Positions 36,118 through 44,851 of a stretch of DNA of 64,000 nucleotides are shown in pieces. The translations under genes and the position numbers were made by a program. The stretch is from Nocardia sp. alder85J (GTDB taxonomy: Bacteria > Actinomycetota > Actinomycetes > Mycobacteriales > Mycobacteriaceae): positions 1 through 64,000 of the forward strand of contig NZ_JAIUCZ020000018.1 of NCBI RefSeq assembly GCF_020176955.2, written 5' to 3'. Within the stretch, counting starts at the first letter, position 1; each line of letters begins with the position of its first letter. A model generated the notes under the pieces. That model saw nothing but the letters and a program-made list of their open reading frames with translations. It had not been told where the DNA came from and searched no databases.

Positions 36118-37407
36118 ATGCCGGCAATCGTCCTGATCGGCGCCCAATGGGGCGACGAGGGGAAGGGCAAAGCCACCGATCTGCTCGGTGGCCGGGTGCA
36201 GTGGGTCGTCCGCTACCAGGGCGGGAACAATGCCGGGCACACCGTGGTCCTTCCCAACGGTGACAATTTCGCGCTGCATCTGATCCCCTCCGGCATCCTG
36301 ACCCCCTCGGTGACCAATGTCATCGGCAACGGCGTGGTCGTGGATCCGGGCGTGCTGCTGGCCGAGTTATCGGGCCTGGAGCAGCGCGGCGTCGACACCG
36401 GCAAACTGCTGCTGTCCGCCGACGCGCACCTGATCATGCCGTACCACGTGGCCATCGATAAGGTCACCGAACGCTTCCTCGGCAACAAGAAGATCGGCAC
36501 CACCGGTCGCGGCATCGGCCCCTGCTACCAGGACAAGGTGGCTCGCGTCGGGGTGCGGGTCGCCGACCTGCTGGACGAGAAGATCCTCACCCAGAAGGTC
36601 GAGGCCGCCCTGGAATTCAAGAACCAGGTGCTGGTGAAGATCTACAACCGGCGCGCGCTCGATCCGCAGCAGGTGGTCGACGAGGTGCTGACCAAGGCCG
36701 AGGGCTTCGCGCATCGGATCAGCGACACCCGGCTGCTGCTCAACCAGGCGCTGGAACGGGACGAGACGATCCTGCTGGAGGGCTCGCAGGGCACCCTGCT
36801 GGACGTCGACCACGGCACCTACCCGTACGTGACCTCCTCCAACCCGACCGCCGGCGGCGCCGCGGTGGGCTCGGGCATCGGCCCGAACCGGATCGGCACG
36901 GTGCTCGGCATCCTGAAGGCGTACACCACCCGGGTGGGCTCCGGCCCGTTCCCGACCGAACTGTTCGACGAGTCCGGCGCGTACCTCGCCAAGACCGGCG
37001 GCGAGGTCGGCGTGACCACCGGCCGCGCCCGCCGCACCGGCTGGTTCGACGCGGTCATCGCGCGGTACGCCACCCGGGTCAACGGCATCACCGACTACTT
37101 CCTCACCAAACTGGACGTGCTCTCCAGCCTGGACCGGGTGCCGATCTGCGTCGCCTACGAGGTGGACGGCGAACGGGTCGAGCAGATGCCCACCACACAG
37201 ACCGGATTCCACCACGCCAAGCCGATCTACGAGGAGATGCCCGGCTGGTGGGAGGACATCTCCGGGGCGCGGTCGTTCGAGGAACTGCCCGCCGCCGCGC
37301 GTGATTACGTGCTGCGGCTGGAGGAGCTGTCCGGGGCCCGGATCTCCTGCATCGGCGTCGGTCCCGGCCGCGATCAGACGATCGTCCGGCACGACGTCCT
37401 GGCCTGA
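36118..37407 (+). CDS. purA: Adenylosuccinate synthetase
   Basis: 429 residues, full length. It joins IMP and aspartate with GTP, the first committed step to AMP. GTP-binding GDEGKGK at 12-18, catalytic Asp13 and His in NNAGHTVV, IGTTGRGIGPCYQDK and the C-terminal GPGRDQTIV are all present. The ATG at 36118 has GAGGAG upstream; the eight codons before it in frame lack homology. TAGACT at 36032-36037 is the best -10, giving a leader of about 75 nt. The gene stands behind a minisatellite. Confidence 0.97.
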   Translation: MPAIVLIGAQWGDEGKGKATDLLGGRVQWVVRYQGGNNAGHTVVLPNGDNFALHLIPSGILTPSVTNVIGNGVVVDPGVLLAELSGLEQRGVDTGKLLLSADAHLIMPYHVAIDKVTERFLGNKKIGTTGRGIGPCYQDKVARVGVRVADLLDEKILTQKVEAALEFKNQVLVKIYNRRALDPQQVVDEVLTKAEGFAHRISDTRLLLNQALERDETILLEGSQGTLLDVDHGTYPYVTSSNPTAGGAAVGSGIGPNRIGTVLGILKAYTTRVGSGPFPTELFDESGAYLAKTGGEVGVTTGRARRTGWFDAVIARYATRVNGITDYFLTKLDVLSSLDRVPICVAYEVDGERVEQMPTTQTGFHHAKPIYEEMPGWWEDISGARSFEELPAAARDYVLRLEELSGARISCIGVGPGRDQTIVRHDVLA

Positions 37408-37496
37408 TCGCCGCCGGTGCGCGCGGGTACGACGCGAACCGCGCCGCGGGTAACAATTCGGGCGCAAATGTCGGTGCGGACTGGCACCATGGAGCC

Positions 37497-38696
37497 ATGA
37501 CTTCGCGGAGCGAGGATGCGCCGGCGTCGCATCCGCAGCCGCGGCGCGCCCGGCCACCCGCCGACCGCGCAGCCGAGCCGACCGCAGCGGTGTGGTCGGA
37601 GCGAGCGAACATGGCCGAGTCCGCGGTCGTGTCCCGGCATCTGCGGATGCTCTGGGGGATTCCGGGAGCCGAGCTGGCCCTGGTGGGCTGGCCCGCCACC
37701 CGGCGCGAGCGCATCTTCGCGACCTGGGACTACTGGTGGCAGGCCCATCTGCTGGAGTGCGCGATCGATGCCGCCAACCGGGAGAGCACCCCGGCGCGCA
37801 CCCGCCGCATCGCGACGATCGCCCACGGCCACCGGCTGCGCAACATCACCGGCTGGACCAACGACTACTACGACGACATGGCCTGGCTCGCCCTCGCGCT
37901 GGAGCGCGCGGACCGCACCCGCGGCGCCGCCGAACTGCGCAGCGGGCTGATCGCCCTGGAGAAGGAGATCGTCGAGGGCTGGCAGCCGCAGGTCGGGGCG
38001 ATGCCGTGGCGCAAGGGGGCGGACTACTTCAATGCCCCGGCCAACGGGCCGGTGGGCATCCTGCTGGTCCGGCTGGGCCGGCACGGCCGGGCCCGGGAGA
38101 TCGCCGACTGGCTGCACGCGACGCTGCTCGATCCGCAGACCGGTCTCGTCCTCGACGGCATCCATCTGCCGTCCGGGGAGGTGGAGCGGCCGGTCTTCAC
38201 CTACTGCCAGGGCACGGTACTGGGTCTGGAGACCGAATTGGCCGTGCACACCGGCGATTTCGACCATGTGGAGCGGGTGCAGCAGTTGTTGCGCGCGGTC
38301 GAGGAGCATCTCACCACCGACGCGGTGGTGACCGGTGGCGGTGGCGGCGACGGCGGCCTGTTCAACGGCATCCTGGCCCGATATCTGGCACTGGTCGCGG
38401 TGATGCTGCCGGGAACCGGCACCGAGCAGGTGGCCGCGCGGCGGACGGCGGCGCGCCTCGTGACCGCGTCGGCGCGGGCGGCCTGGGAGAACCGGCTGGA
38501 GGTGGAGGGCGAGCCGTTGTTCGGCCACGATTGGTCGCGACCGGCCCGGATGCCCTCCGGCACCCTGGGCGCGAGCTATGTCGGTGCGGGCGGCTCGGTG
38601 GTGGCCTCCCGCAATCCGGAACGCGACCTGTCGGTGCAACTGTCCGGCTGGATGGTGATGGAAGCCGCCCACCTCGTCACTGCCGCGGGGTTCTGA
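37497..38696 (+). CDS. GH76-family glycoside hydrolase (alpha-1,6-mannanase-like)
   Basis: 399 residues. The GH76 catalytic Asp pair is in TNDYYDDMAWLAL (Asp126-Asp127), with FNAPANGPVGILLVRL and VFTYCQGTVLGLE as further family features. GH76 enzymes cut alpha-1,6-mannan, the backbone in lipomannan and lipoarabinomannan of this group of bacteria. No signal peptide is seen; the N-terminus is polar and Pro/Ala-rich, so a cytoplasmic or non-classically exported enzyme is likely. CACCAT lies 7 nt before the ATG with no ribosome-binding site, suggesting a leaderless mRNA. Rv0365c is the remembered counterpart. Confidence 0.88.
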   Translation: MTSRSEDAPASHPQPRRARPPADRAAEPTAAVWSERANMAESAVVSRHLRMLWGIPGAELALVGWPATRRERIFATWDYWWQAHLLECAIDAANRESTPARTRRIATIAHGHRLRNITGWTNDYYDDMAWLALALERADRTRGAAELRSGLIALEKEIVEGWQPQVGAMPWRKGADYFNAPANGPVGILLVRLGRHGRAREIADWLHATLLDPQTGLVLDGIHLPSGEVERPVFTYCQGTVLGLETELAVHTGDFDHVERVQQLLRAVEEHLTTDAVVTGGGGGDGGLFNGILARYLALVAVMLPGTGTEQVAARRTAARLVTASARAAWENRLEVEGEPLFGHDWSRPARMPSGTLGASYVGAGGSVVASRNPERDLSVQLSGWMVMEAAHLVTAAGF

Positions 38697-38717
38697 GCGG
38701 CGAAACCGCGGCTCGGC

Positions 38718-39500
38718 CTATACCCGGCCCGGACCACCCGGCCTGCGGGCGCCGCCGGGCAGTGCCGCGGACGGGCGGTAGAAGGTGGGCCCGGGGTGCG
38801 GCCGGTGGGCCGTGACCGGAAGTTCCTCGGTGACGGAGTCGTCGTAGTCGAAGTCGACGGCCGGGCGGGCCATCTCGATCCGGTACTGCCGGATCCCGAC
38901 GGCGGTGCCCAGCACCAGCCCGGCCACCAGCGTGCCGATCACCACGGGCATCAGCCACGGCACCCGATCAAGGAAACCGCCGGTGTAGAAGCCGACGAGC
39001 AGCAGCACCGGCGCCCACAGCACCGCGCCGATCGAGCTGGCCAGGGTGTAGCGCCGGTGGTTCATCCGGGCCGCCCCGGCGACCAGCGGGCACAGGGTCC
39101 GCACCCACGGCACCCAGCGCGCGACCAGGACCGCCAGGAAACCGTGCCGATGCAGTAGATCGCTGACCCGGCTCAGATTCCGGGCGTTGATGTAGCGCCC
39201 GTTCTTCCGCGCCACCAGATGATGTCCGGCGCGATGCCCGACCAGGTAGCCGACCTGATTGCCGGCGATCGCCGCGACCATTGTGCCGACCACCAGCCCC
39301 CAGACCTGGATGTGGCCGGATTCGTGCGAGGCCAGCACGACACCTGCGGTGAGCAGCATCGAATCACCGGGCAGGAACAGTCCGATGATGAACGCGCACT
39401 CGAGGAAAACGAAGACCAGGACCACGGTCCACACGAGCGCCGGCCCGGCGGAATGCAGGGCGCCGATTCCGCCCAACGCGTGGGATAGCGGGGTGGGCAA
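38718..39500 (-). CDS. DedA-family membrane protein, downstream copy
   Basis: 260 residues with about five membrane segments. Family features are ECAFIIGLFLPGDSML near residues 33-48, AIAGNQVGYLVGHRAG, RHGFLAVLVARWVPWVRTLCPLVAGAARM and the C-terminal membrane pair. DedA proteins are thought to flip lipid carriers (undecaprenyl phosphate or phospholipids). A polar tail of about 60 residues follows the last membrane segment. It starts 6 bp after the other DedA gene and is in the same transcript. Confidence 0.9.
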   Translation of the reverse strand: MPTPLSHALGGIGALHSAGPALVWTVVLVFVFLECAFIIGLFLPGDSMLLTAGVVLASHESGHIQVWGLVVGTMVAAIAGNQVGYLVGHRAGHHLVARKNGRYINARNLSRVSDLLHRHGFLAVLVARWVPWVRTLCPLVAGAARMNHRRYTLASSIGAVLWAPVLLLVGFYTGGFLDRVPWLMPVVIGTLVAGLVLGTAVGIRQYRIEMARPAVDFDYDDSVTEELPVTAHRPHPGPTFYRPSAALPGGARRPGGPGRV

Positions 39501-39506
39501 GGCGGA

Positions 39507-40235
39507 TCAGTGCGTGGGCTCGTTGACGTGGACATCGGCGCGCGTCGCGGCGGGCGCCGGGCTCGCGCCGCGATTCAGCACCTTCTTCGCGACCGAGATG
39601 ATGCCGGGCAGGATCGAGATCAGCACGATCAGCAGGAAGATGGACTCGACGTGGTCGCGGATGAAGGAGACGTTGCCCAGGAAGTATCCGAGCACGCTCA
39701 CCCCGCCGCCCCACAGCACGCCGCCGACGATGTCGAAGGTGACGAACGTGCGGTAATCCATCTTCGACACACCGGCCAGCACCGGCATGAAAGTCCGGAC
39801 GATCGGGACGAATCGGCCCAGGATGATCGTCTTGGGCCCGTGCTTCTCGAAGAACTCGTGCGTCTCGGTGACGTAGCGCTGCTTGAAGAAGCGCCCATCC
39901 TCCCGCTGGAACAGCGCCGGGCCGATCGACCGGCCGATCCAGTAGCCGCTCTGGTCGCCGAGGAAGGCGACGATCGCGACCGCGGGGACCAGCACCCAGA
40001 TGGACACCGGTGGATGTGCGGTCGCCGCCAGCAGGCCGCCGGTGAACAGCAGCGAATCACCCGGCAGAATCGGGAACAGCAGACCGGTCTCGATGAAGAC
40101 CATGATCAGGATCGCCGGCAGCACCGCATTCTTCAGCCAGGTCTCCGTCAGCAGATGCATCGGATCCAGCAGCCCCTTGATGCCGGAGCTGCTGGCGAGG
40201 ACGTCGGAAACTGCCAGCAAGGTCACGGCCCCCAC
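39507..40235 (-). CDS. DedA-family membrane protein, upstream copy
   Basis: 242 residues, about five membrane segments. It has FIETGLLFPILPGDSLLFTGG, FLGDQSGYWIGRSIG, FEKHGPKTIILGRFVPIVRTFMPVLAGVSKM, the full DedA core including the Arg in the GRFVPIVRTF re-entrant helix. It corresponds to the Rv0364 position beside fba (from memory). GTG at 40235 is the first start; another GTG three codons later is equally possible. First gene of a two-gene DedA operon, divergent from fba. Confidence 0.9.
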   Translation of the reverse strand: MGAVTLLAVSDVLASSSGIKGLLDPMHLLTETWLKNAVLPAILIMVFIETGLLFPILPGDSLLFTGGLLAATAHPPVSIWVLVPAVAIVAFLGDQSGYWIGRSIGPALFQREDGRFFKQRYVTETHEFFEKHGPKTIILGRFVPIVRTFMPVLAGVSKMDYRTFVTFDIVGGVLWGGGVSVLGYFLGNVSFIRDHVESIFLLIVLISILPGIISVAKKVLNRGASPAPAATRADVHVNEPTH

Positions 40236-40404
40236 AGTACCGGTCGAACCCGAATAGCACCGAACGTCTCGGCAACCTCACAGGGGCCCTTGATCGGGTT
40301 CTCCGGTGCGGGGCGGGTTTCGCCGGAATCAGACGGGATCTTAATCTGTGTGTCGACAGATTTTCCGCGCCGCATCCGGCGGCCGCACAGACGGAGGTCA
40401 CCAG

Positions 40405-41439
40405 ATGCCTATCGCGACTCCGGAGGTCTACGCCGAAATGCTCGGGCGGGCCAAGGAGAACTCCTTCGCCTTCCCTGCGATCAACTGCACCTCCTCGGAG
40501 ACGATCAACGCCGCCATCCGCGGTTTCGCCGAGGCCGGCAGTGACGGCATCATCCAGTTCTCCACCGGCGGCGCCGAGTTCGGCTCGGGCCAGGGCGTGA
40601 AGGACATGGTCGTCGGCGCGGTCGCGCTGGCGGAGTTCGCCTACGTGGTCGCCGCCCGGTACGACGTGACGATCGCCCTGCACACCGACCACTGCCCCAA
40701 GGACAAGCTGGACACCTTCGTCCGGCCGCTGCTGGCCATCTCCCAGGAGCGGGTCAAGGCCGGGCGGCACCCGCTGTTCCAGTCGCACATGTGGGACGGT
40801 TCGGCCGTGCCGATCGACGAGAACCTCGAGATCGCGAAGGAACTGCTGAAGCAGGCCGCCGCCGCGAACATCATCCTCGAGGTGGAGATCGGCGTGGTCG
40901 GCGGTGAGGAGGACGGCGTCGAGGCGGAGATCAACGAGAAGCTGTACACCTCCTCCGACGACTTCGCGAAGACCATCGACGCCCTGGGCGCCGGCGAGAA
41001 CGGCAAGTACCTGCTGGCCGCCACCTTCGGCAACGTGCACGGTGTGTACAAGCCGGGCAACGTGGTCCTCAAGCCCGAGGTGCTGGCCGAGGGCCAGCAG
41101 GTGGCCGCCGCCAAGCTGGGGCTGCCGCAGGGTTCGAAGCCGTTCGACTTCGTCTTCCACGGCGGTTCGGGCTCGCTGAAGTCCGAGATCGACGACTCGT
41201 TGCAGTACGGCGTGGTGAAGATGAACGTCGACACCGACACCCAGTACGCGTTCACCCGTCCGATCGCGGCGCACATGTTCAGCAACTACGACGGCGTGCT
41301 GAAGATCGACGGCGAGGTCGGCAACAAGAAGGTGTACGACCCGCGCAGCTACCTGAAGAAGGCCGAGACCTCGATGGCGCAGCGTGTCATCGAGGCCTGC
41401 AACGACCTGCGCTCGGCGGGCAAGTCGGTCAGCGCCTAG
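40405..41439 (+). CDS. fba: Class II fructose-bisphosphate aldolase
   Basis: 344 residues. The zinc-dependent aldolase of glycolysis and gluconeogenesis. Zinc ligands and catalytic residues are visible in LHTDHCPKDK (His and the catalytic Asp), FGNVHGVYKPG and FVFHGGSGS; MNVDTDTQYAFTRPI is the substrate-phosphate region. The ATG at 40405 follows GGAGGT (40394-40399). Codon use is highly biased, as expected for an abundant enzyme. TAATCT at 40342-40347 is a possible -10. A strong hairpin follows. Confidence 0.97.
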   Translation: MPIATPEVYAEMLGRAKENSFAFPAINCTSSETINAAIRGFAEAGSDGIIQFSTGGAEFGSGQGVKDMVVGAVALAEFAYVVAARYDVTIALHTDHCPKDKLDTFVRPLLAISQERVKAGRHPLFQSHMWDGSAVPIDENLEIAKELLKQAAAANIILEVEIGVVGGEEDGVEAEINEKLYTSSDDFAKTIDALGAGENGKYLLAATFGNVHGVYKPGNVVLKPEVLAEGQQVAAAKLGLPQGSKPFDFVFHGGSGSLKSEIDDSLQYGVVKMNVDTDTQYAFTRPIAAHMFSNYDGVLKIDGEVGNKKVYDPRSYLKKAETSMAQRVIEACNDLRSAGKSVSA

Positions 41440-41456
41440 CCGGCGCACCGTGTGTC

Positions 41457-41490
41457 GCGCCCGGCCGGGCACGGGGAGCCGGCCGGGCGC
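41457..41490 (+). terminator. Hairpin after fba
   Basis: A perfect 12-bp stem, GCGCCCGGCCGG (41457-41468) and its complement (41479-41490), with a 10-nt loop, 18 bp after the stop. No T-tract. Confidence 0.75.
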
Positions 41491-41605
41491 AGCTCGTGCC
41501 GATCCTGCCGGACAACCGATTTCGCGCGGACATGGGCAACTCCCCGGGAAGCTTCCGGCCCGAGTGGTGCTCGGGCGCTCCGTGATCGACTGATGAGGCG
41601 TCAAC

Positions 41606-42760
41606 GTGTACGGCCATGAACTCGGCGAGGCGGACCGGCGTCCGTCCGTCGATGTGCGGATCCTCGGTCCCGTCCAACTGCTGATCGATGGCGTGCCACT
41701 GTCGGTCGGCGGGCCGAAGCCGCGGGCGCTGCTGGCGGTGCTCACGGTGAACCGGCGCCGCGCGGTGAGCACCCAGGCGCTGGGCGACATGGTGTGGAAC
41801 GAGCAGCCGCCGGACGCCTATCAGGCCAGCCTGCAGGTGTTCGTCTCCAACATCCGCAAGGCGCTGCGGACCGCCGGGGTGGATCCCGCCGCGGTCCTGC
41901 GCACCGAGGCGGCCGGATACCGGCTCGAGATCGCCGACCAGAACTGCGATCTGGGCCGCTTCGAGGCAGCCCGGCGGGCCGGCGCCGAGGCCGCCGACGC
42001 GGGCCGCCCCGACCGCGCGGCCCGGTTGTTCGCCGACGCGCTGGCGCAGTGGAGCGGCACCGCCGTCGACGGCCTGCCCGGCCTGGTCTTCGCCGAACGC
42101 TTCGCCACCGCGATGGACGAGGAGCGACTGCTGGTCACCGCCGCCCGGATCGACGCCGACATCGCCTGCGGCCGGGCGGCCGCGGTGGTCGGCGAACTGG
42201 TGGCCATGACCACCGCGCATCCGCTGCGCGAACCGCTGTGGGTACAGCTGATCAGCGCGCTGTACCTGTCCGGCAGGCAGGCCGACGCGCTGGAGGCGTG
42301 CCGCCGGGTGCGCGCGGTGCTGGCCGACGAACTCGGCATCGATCCCGGCCCGGCGCTGCTGGAACTGGAACAGCGGGTGCTGCGCCAGCAACCGCTGGAC
42401 ACCGAGGCGATCGCGCGGGCCGAGCGGATGGCCAAGGCCATGACCGAGACCGTGATGGAACGGCCGCGCGGGGCCCGCGGCGGCCGCTTGCGGCTGCCGG
42501 ACGGGGCGACCGTGCAGATCACCGCGAGCGGTCTGAAGATCGGCCGGATGACCGACAACGATCTGGTGCTCGACGACCCGAAGGTCAGCCGGTATCACGC
42601 GCACATCCTGACGTCCGGCACCGGCCTGCTGATCCGGGACCTGCATTCGGCCAACGGGATCTACGTCAACGACGAGCCGATCGAGAACGCCGGCGTGCTC
42701 GCCGACGGCGACGCGGTACGGATCGGCGGGACCGTACTGCGCTTCGAAGCCGAATCCTGA
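41606..42760 (+). CDS. EmbR-like transcriptional regulator (SARP-BTAD-FHA)
   Basis: 384 residues with the three domains of M. tuberculosis EmbR: an OmpR-type winged helix (about 16-100: VDVRILGPVQLLIDG, GGPKPRALLAVLTVN, ASLQVFVSNIRKALR), a BTAD all-helical domain (about 105-255: HPLREPLWVQLISALYLSGRQADALEACRRVR) and a C-terminal FHA domain (about 290-384: IGRMTDNDLVLDDPKVSRYHA, HSANGIYVND) that binds phosphothreonine. EmbR is activated by Ser/Thr kinases and controls the embCAB arabinosyltransferases. Here no emb gene or kinase is next to it; the nearest envelope gene is the DUF4185 protein. GTG start at 41606. Confidence 0.88.
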   Translation: MYGHELGEADRRPSVDVRILGPVQLLIDGVPLSVGGPKPRALLAVLTVNRRRAVSTQALGDMVWNEQPPDAYQASLQVFVSNIRKALRTAGVDPAAVLRTEAAGYRLEIADQNCDLGRFEAARRAGAEAADAGRPDRAARLFADALAQWSGTAVDGLPGLVFAERFATAMDEERLLVTAARIDADIACGRAAAVVGELVAMTTAHPLREPLWVQLISALYLSGRQADALEACRRVRAVLADELGIDPGPALLELEQRVLRQQPLDTEAIARAERMAKAMTETVMERPRGARGGRLRLPDGATVQITASGLKIGRMTDNDLVLDDPKVSRYHAHILTSGTGLLIRDLHSANGIYVNDEPIENAGVLADGDAVRIGGTVLRFEAES

Positions 42761-42861
42761 AGGCCGCGGCACCCGATCCCGCGGCACCCGATCCCGCGAT
42801 GCCGAATCCCGCGGCGTCGGCTCACCGGTCGCCCACGGCTCGGCGCCCGTGCGCGACGGGC

Positions 42862-43167
42862 TCAGTGCGCGCAGGCGACGCCGGTGCCCCCCGGATCCAG
42901 CAGCACGCTGTAACCGGGCTGTCCCGGATAGATCGGGCCCTTGCCGTCGGACCAGACCTGCTCGCAGTTCAGGTAGTCCTTCTTGTTCTTGTCACTTGTC
43001 TTGCTGGGCCCGGGCTCCAGTTGGCCGCGCGGGCCGACAACCAGATTCGAACCGTCCGTCCCCGAGTTGGAGCTGGTCGGGGCGGCGGCTGCCGTCGTCA
43101 CACCTCCGGCGAGCAGACCGGCGACGGCGACGGCGGGAAGTAATACACGGATGAACGAAATCTTCAC
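42862..43167 (-). CDS. Small secreted excalibur-like protein
   Basis: 101 residues from a GTG at 43167, with AGGAT upstream. A signal peptide (KISFIRVLLPAVAVAGLLAGGVTTAAAA, cut after about residue 28) precedes a Ser/Asn-rich linker and a C-terminal domain with DYLNCEQVWSDGKGPIYPGQPGYSVLLDPGGTGVAC. The two Cys and the DPGGTGVAC ending resemble the excalibur fold, but the Ca-binding DxDxDG loop is incomplete. Probably external; role unknown. The open frame continues 109 codons upstream into the divergent gene but without coding character. Confidence 0.7.
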   Translation of the reverse strand: MKISFIRVLLPAVAVAGLLAGGVTTAAAAPTSSNSGTDGSNLVVGPRGQLEPGPSKTSDKNKKDYLNCEQVWSDGKGPIYPGQPGYSVLLDPGGTGVACAH

Positions 43168-43348
43168 GATGACAATCCTGTTCGAGGGTTCCAATCCACT
43201 GTATGCCGTTCTACCCGTTCGGCGTGGTCTGACTCGATTGTGCTGTTCGTCCCAGTAAAGTCGAGCCTCGTCGAAACGGTGTGCAGCGTGGGTGACCGCT
43301 GTGTCCGAATCACATCCGGCATTACGCATTTCCCGAGGGGTTGGTTCA

Positions 43349-44851
43349 ATGAGGTTTACGCGGCACGCCGCGGCGTCGACGACGCGGTTCACCGTGGTAC
43401 CCGCCATCCGGTTGCTGGCTGTCACAGGGGCCGCCGCGCTGGCCTGGGGTGCGGCGATCCCCGCCGCCGCCGACAACGAACCCGGTTCCGCCACAGCCGT
43501 TTCCGGCGCCGGGCCGTGCGCCTCCGACCCGGCGCCGATCCATCAACCGCTGATCCCGAAGACCTGGGACGTGCCGGTGCCGTACCCCGTGGTCACCGTC
43601 GACCAGGGCCCGCCGGAACCGATTGCGCCGCAACGGGTCCGGATGGAACTACCGGCCGATCCGTGCACCGATCCCTGCCCGGACCTGACGAACCTGCCGG
43701 ACCCGTCCACCCCGCTGAACCCGCTGGGCCTGCCGCAGTTGCTGCTGAGCCCGCACCCCTTCTACTTCGCCGTCCCCGGTGGCCCGCCGCCGCAACCCAC
43801 CCAGCCCGCGCCGCCGCGGCTGCAACCGCCGGTCGAAGCCGCGCCGCGGGTGGCGGCCCGGCCCGCGCCGCGGGTCAGCGACGTGCACGAGGTGGCCAAG
43901 GAGACCGGCGCCGATTCGATCAACCGCACCGACAAGCGCTGGCAGGTGGACGGCACCGACCTCGGCATCATGTGGGAGAGCGCCCCGGGCGAGATCGCGA
44001 TGGCCTTCGGCGACACCATCGGCCGCGGCTTCCATCCGCCCGGCGGCATGGGCGGCGACTGGCGCAGCAACCTGATCGGCTTCTCCACCAACCGGGATCT
44101 GAGCCACGGCATGGTGATCGATCGCATGGTCACCGATTCCCGGTGTCACGCCGCGGAGGTGCTCGGCAGCCGCAAGGCCGACAACATCGAGATCACCACG
44201 ATCCCCACCTCCGGCTTCGCGCTGGGTGATCGGCAGTACCTGAGCTACATGTCGATCCGCACCTGGAACAGCATCCCCGGCACCTTCTACACCAACTACG
44301 GCGGCATCGCCTACTCCGACGACCACGGCGAAACCTGGATCAAGGATCCGTACGCGCACTGGGACGACATCTTCGGGCTCGCGAATTTCCAAGTGGGCGC
44401 GATGGTTCCGCACGGCGACTACGTCTACCTGTTCGGTACCCCGAACACCCGGCTGGGCGCGGTCGGCCTGGCCCGGGTGCCGAAGGACCAGGTGCTCAAC
44501 CCGACCGCCTACCAGTACTGGAGCGACGGCGACTGGACCCCGGTCGGCGGCGCGGCGGCGGCCACCCCGATCGTGGACGCGCCGGCCGGCGAGCTGTCGG
44601 TGCGCTACGACGCCTCCCGCGACGTCTGGCAGATGAGCTATCTGGACACCGCGCAGGCGGCGATCGTGGTGCGCGAGGCCGCCGCGCCGCAGGGCGAGTG
44701 GTCGCCGGGCACCCCGACGGTGACCGTGGCCGACTATCCCGAGCTCTACGGCGGATTCATCCACCCGTGGTCCAGCGGCTCGGATCTCTGGTTCACCATC
44801 AGCACCTGGAGCGACTACAACGTGTACCTGATGCACGCCACCGTTCAGTAA
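43349..44851 (+). CDS. Secreted DUF4185 protein, candidate endo-D-arabinanase
   Basis: 500 residues. A signal sequence (residues about 12-46, ending AAIPAAADNE) precedes a Pro-rich linker with several Cys (PCTDPCPDL) and the DUF4185 domain (about 190-500): RWQVDGTDLGIMWE, MAFGDTIGRGF, GFALGDRQYLSYMSIRTWN, GIAYSDDHGETWIKD, YDASRDVWQMSYLD, a five-bladed-propeller-like repeat pattern. DUF4185 proteins of mycobacteria were recently shown to be endo-D-arabinanases (family GH183), which fits an organism with arabinogalactan; whether this one is active is inference. GAGGGG lies 8 nt before the ATG. Neighbour of the EmbR-like gene; the 3' end overlaps the convergent MocR gene by 7 bp. Confidence 0.82.
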   Translation: MRFTRHAAASTTRFTVVPAIRLLAVTGAAALAWGAAIPAAADNEPGSATAVSGAGPCASDPAPIHQPLIPKTWDVPVPYPVVTVDQGPPEPIAPQRVRMELPADPCTDPCPDLTNLPDPSTPLNPLGLPQLLLSPHPFYFAVPGGPPPQPTQPAPPRLQPPVEAAPRVAARPAPRVSDVHEVAKETGADSINRTDKRWQVDGTDLGIMWESAPGEIAMAFGDTIGRGFHPPGGMGGDWRSNLIGFSTNRDLSHGMVIDRMVTDSRCHAAEVLGSRKADNIEITTIPTSGFALGDRQYLSYMSIRTWNSIPGTFYTNYGGIAYSDDHGETWIKDPYAHWDDIFGLANFQVGAMVPHGDYVYLFGTPNTRLGAVGLARVPKDQVLNPTAYQYWSDGDWTPVGGAAAATPIVDAPAGELSVRYDASRDVWQMSYLDTAQAAIVVREAAAPQGEWSPGTPTVTVADYPELYGGFIHPWSSGSDLWFTISTWSDYNVYLMHATVQ

